Under the pieces are notes generated by a model that did not search any database, was not told the DNA's origin, and worked only from the letters and a program-made list of their open reading frames with translations. DNA of 7,059 nt from Chloroflexota bacterium (GTDB lineage: Bacteria; Chloroflexota; Dehalococcoidia; SZUA-161; SpSt-899), in NCBI GenBank assembly GCA_018725425.1, contig QLUL01000056.1:1-7059 (forward strand), written 5' to 3'. Of this stretch, positions 5,500 to 7,059 are shown piece after piece. Each line of letters opens with the position of its first letter. Position 1 is the first letter of the stretch. Both the position numbers and the translations under genes were made by a program.

Positions 5500-5976
5500 C
5501 TACCATTGCAGCTTTGCCGAGGGCTTCAAGTGGAGGACCATAGCAATCTCATCGCAATCGGGATACTTGGGGCATCGCTGGCATTCCCCCCATATCTTCC
5601 GGGGAAGCTCCATGAGACTAACCTGATTAAAACCGAATTGCTCGAAGAAGGTTGGCTGATAGGTAAGACAGAAGATGGTAGCCACACCCAGTCCCCTGGC
5701 CTCCTCGATGCACTCTTCGATCAGCGCGGTGCCGAGACCGGCATCCTGTTGCTCCTCGGCTACGGCGAGGGACTTGATCTCTACCAGGTCATGCCAGCAG
5801 ATATGCAGGGCCACACAAGCTGCTATCTCTTCTCCTTCACGAACGACGAAGAAATCTCGCAGGTTCTCATAGATTTCACTCAAGCTTCGAGGAAGCATCT
5901 GACCCTGTGCGGCGAAATAATTCACCAGCTTGTGCATCTGAGGCACATCGGCGATGTTCGCCTTTTCAATCTTCAT
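5500..5976 (-). CDS. GNAT N-acetyltransferase, short ArgA-like (possible N-acetylglutamate synthase)
   Basis: 158 aa from ATG 5976. A single GNAT domain that transfers acetyl from acetyl-CoA to an amino group. The acetyl-CoA pyrophosphate-binding motif is EIKSLAV...QDAGLGTALIEE (QxxGxG near residues 77-82). IFCLTYQPTFFEQFGF fits the later beta-alpha motif. MLPRSLSEIYENL near the N-terminus and the C-terminal KIWGECQRCPKYPDCDEIAMVL, with its Cys cluster, recall short stand-alone ArgA-type enzymes that acetylate glutamate in arginine synthesis. No arginine gene is nearby, so that substrate is tentative. ATG 5976 is chosen over GTG 5997 because GAGGGGG lies 8 bases upstream. The start overlaps the nadK stop by 11 bases, implying translational coupling and a shared transcript. 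Confidence 0.85.
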   Translation of the reverse strand: MKIEKANIADVPQMHKLVNYFAAQGQMLPRSLSEIYENLRDFFVVREGEEIAACVALHICWHDLVEIKSLAVAEEQQDAGLGTALIEECIEEARGLGVATIFCLTYQPTFFEQFGFNQVSLMELPRKIWGECQRCPKYPDCDEIAMVLHLKPSAKLQW

Positions 5977-6859
5977 CTGCTGATCCCCCTCTGGCACTCA
6001 ATTTCTGCAATAATGTCTGATGGAAGAAGGAGCGCGGCTGGATTCGTAAGAGCCGGGTGGTATAAGGGCTGCGTCTGATTCTGACCGTGTCCCCGCTGCG
6101 TAAGGGTAACTCAAGCTGCCCGTCAATACTGACCCTGGCCTCGTGAGCGGTTCGAACCTCAAGTTCTACGAGGGATTGGGGAGATAGCACCAGAGAAGTA
6201 GCCAAACTTAAATGCGGTGCGATGGGTGTCAATAAAATCTCCTCCGCGCTGGGGAAAAGGATCGGCCCACCTGAGGCCAGTGAGTATCCGGTGCTTCCGG
6301 TTGCCGTGGCTACGATAACTCCATCGCCCTTATAGGTGGTTACCGGTTGGCCGTCGACGGATGCTTTCACCCGGATGACCCGGATGATTGATCCTCGCCC
6401 CACCACTACATCGTTCAGTGCGTGAATGACTGACTTTCCGTCTCCGTAGTCCGTTGACCGTGTCCGGACACGGTCAACGTATCCCGGACACGATTCGGGA
6501 AGTTCTGCCTGGAGCATTGCCCGTTCGTCGGTCCAGCTTTCTCCATTCAAGAAGCTGGAAATCCTGGTGAGTGCCTCCCGCCCGCTGATTTCGGTCGTAA
6601 ATCCCAGATTGCCCAGGTTTATGCCCAGGATGGGAATCGCCTCAGGAGCGGCGAGGCGCGCCGCCCGCATCATCGTGCCATCACCGCCGAGGCTGAGGAT
6701 CATCTCGGTTCCGGCGAGTTCCTCCCCTGCCCTGGCCTCGTCTGAGGCGGGGTAAGCCCAGACTGAAACGCCCGATTGCTGCAATTTCTTCGCCAGACTT
6801 TGCGCAAGGCCCGGAGCGGCAGCGATGTTAGCGTTAAACAATATACCGACTCGTCTCAT
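5966..6859 (-). CDS. nadK: NAD kinase
   Basis: 297 aa, the usual size for bacterial ATP-NAD kinases. It phosphorylates NAD to NADP in the cytoplasm and is the only route to NADP in most bacteria. Motifs: GGDGT (58-62) in the NTP-binding loop, GINLGNLGF (79-87), NDVVV (149-153) with the NAD-contacting Asn-Asp, YKGDG (176-180), and TATGSTGYSLASGGP (185-199), the catalytic/nucleotide-binding stretch. Residues about 121-145 are an insertion relative to ordinary family members, which run almost directly from the QAE strand to HALNDVVV. Most of it is encoded by a palindromic element. The gene appears to be first in an operon with the GNAT and Nudix genes, and its stop overlaps the GNAT start by 11 bases. 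ATG 6859 has only a weak Shine-Dalgarno but an extended -10 candidate just upstream. Confidence 0.96.
   Translation of the reverse strand: MRRVGILFNANIAAAPGLAQSLAKKLQQSGVSVWAYPASDEARAGEELAGTEMILSLGGDGTMMRAARLAAPEAIPILGINLGNLGFTTEISGREALTRISSFLNGESWTDERAMLQAELPESCPGYVDRVRTRSTDYGDGKSVIHALNDVVVGRGSIIRVIRVKASVDGQPVTTYKGDGVIVATATGSTGYSLASGGPILFPSAEEILLTPIAPHLSLATSLVLSPQSLVELEVRTAHEARVSIDGQLELPLRSGDTVRIRRSPYTTRLLRIQPRSFFHQTLLQKLSARGGSADED
5985..5991 (-). promoter_or_regulatory. Ribosome binding site of the GNAT gene
   Basis: GAGGGGG on the minus strand, 8 bases before ATG 5976 and inside the 3' end of nadK. It supports this start over the GTG at 5997, which would place the site inside the coding sequence. 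Confidence 0.6.
6452..6500. repeat. In-frame palindromic element E8 inside nadK
   Basis: 6452-6479 is a 28-bp perfect palindrome with core CCGTGTCCGGACACGG, the same core as the fumarase leader element. It is followed by another GGACACG word inside a small TCCCG/CGGGA hairpin (6482-6500). In the nadK frame the element encodes about residues 120-136 (PESCPGYVDRVRTRST) with no stop, in a loop between two conserved strands of the kinase. Confidence 0.9.
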
Positions 6860-6874
6860 AGTTGCACCGGGTAG

Positions 6875-6883
6875 ATTTTAACA
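6875..6883 (-). promoter_or_regulatory. Extended -10 promoter candidate for nadK
   Basis: TGTTAAAAT on the minus strand: TAAAAT matches TATAAT at five of six positions and carries the TGn extension. No convincing -35 is seen. Transcription would start near 6868, only about 8 nt before the nadK ATG, giving a nearly leaderless message. The motif is short, so this is weak evidence. Confidence 0.3.
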
Positions 6884-6910
6884 CAAAACCTGCATTTACT
6901 GAAACCGTTT

Positions 6911-7006
6911 CGGAATTAACCCTTCAGGGTTTCATGCTGCGTGATGAAAGGCTAACCGGAATTAACCCTTCAGGGTTTCATGCTGCGTGATTACAGGCTA
7001 AAGCCT
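6911..7006. repeat. 46-bp tandem direct repeat E9 with internal hairpins
   Basis: Two head-to-tail copies (6911-6956 and 6957-7002) match at 43 of 46 positions, the first 34 being identical (from CGGAATTAACCC through CATGCTGCGTGA). Each contains AACCCTTCAGGGTT, a 6-bp hairpin. The second copy runs into AGGCTAAAGCCT (6995-7006), another small hairpin, and then TTAATTCC (7006-7013), the inverse of the GGAATTAA that opens each copy. It fills most of the 146-base gap between nadK and the next minus-strand gene. Confidence 0.9.
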
Positions 7007-7059
7007 TAATTCCCTGACCTCAGCAGCTCCTCCAGTTCCTCGTTCATCCTTTGCCAGTG
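7006..7059 (-). CDS. C-terminal end of an unidentified protein (partial)
   Basis: Reading inward from the right edge on the minus strand, a frame gives HWQRMNEELEELLRSGN and ends at TAA (7006-7008). The Glu/Leu-rich heptad-like tail looks like the end of a real helix, and the orientation matches nadK, which begins 146 bases downstream. Seventeen residues are too few to name the protein. The stop region GGGAATTAA is itself related to the opening of the adjacent 46-bp repeat. Confidence 0.45.
   Translation of the reverse strand, partial: HWQRMNEELEELLRSGN

Noticed and set aside
5506..6078. Plus-strand open frame of 190 codons opposite the GNAT and nadK genes
   Set aside because: It lies antisense to two confidently identified genes and has no recognisable motif or start signal.
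6911..7006. CRISPR array
   Set aside because: There are only two copies, directly abutting with no unique spacers. The heptamer arrays likewise have no spacers.

Overview
The window carries six substantial protein genes plus the tail of a seventh, and an unusually dense set of short repeat/palindrome elements. Most of it is moderately GC-rich. The NAD kinase, the short ArgA-like acetyltransferase and the fumarase beta subunit read like proteins of anaerobic Chloroflexota (Dehalococcoidia-like). That is an inference from remembered family resemblance, not from a search; another uncultured anaerobe is possible.

Layout. At 1-530 (+) lies the C-terminal part of a DNA methyltransferase, visibly AT-richer than the rest. 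It converges on a minus-strand pair read from about 4198 down to 580: a sugar-1-phosphate nucleotidyltransferase-like protein (2579-4198) followed by an oversized alpha-D-phosphohexomutase (580-2487). Together they look like a two-step hexose-activation unit (isomerise the phosphate, then make the NDP-sugar). Divergent from them is an orphan fumarase/tartrate dehydratase beta subunit (4376-5071, +), with an extended -10 promoter and a leader that is almost entirely a palindrome. It converges on and overlaps a minus-strand operon read from 6859 down to 4891: NAD kinase, ArgA-like GNAT acetyltransferase, then Nudix ADP-ribose pyrophosphatase. Two of these three act in NAD/ADP-ribose metabolism. 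At the right edge (7006-7059, -) is the last stretch of another minus-strand gene, separated from nadK by a 46-bp tandem repeat.

The most interesting content is the repeat elements. Between 2224 and 7006 there are nine, at 2224-2296, 2543-2588, 3458-3526, 3878-3950, 4246-4281, 4324-4374, 5432-5496, 6452-6500 and 6911-7006. Most are unrelated in sequence, but several share one design: tandem words of about 7-10 bases, a short C- or G-rich linker, then words that wholly or partly complement the first set. Four sit inside open reading frames without breaking them, apparently in surface loops; others abut start or stop codons. Two are 28-bp perfect palindromes sharing a 16-bp core, with compensating changes in both arms. 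In another, the one variant heptamer is exactly the unit that would otherwise create an in-frame stop. These elements are the best candidate here for something undescribed. No CRISPR array, tRNA, rRNA or transposase gene is visible.
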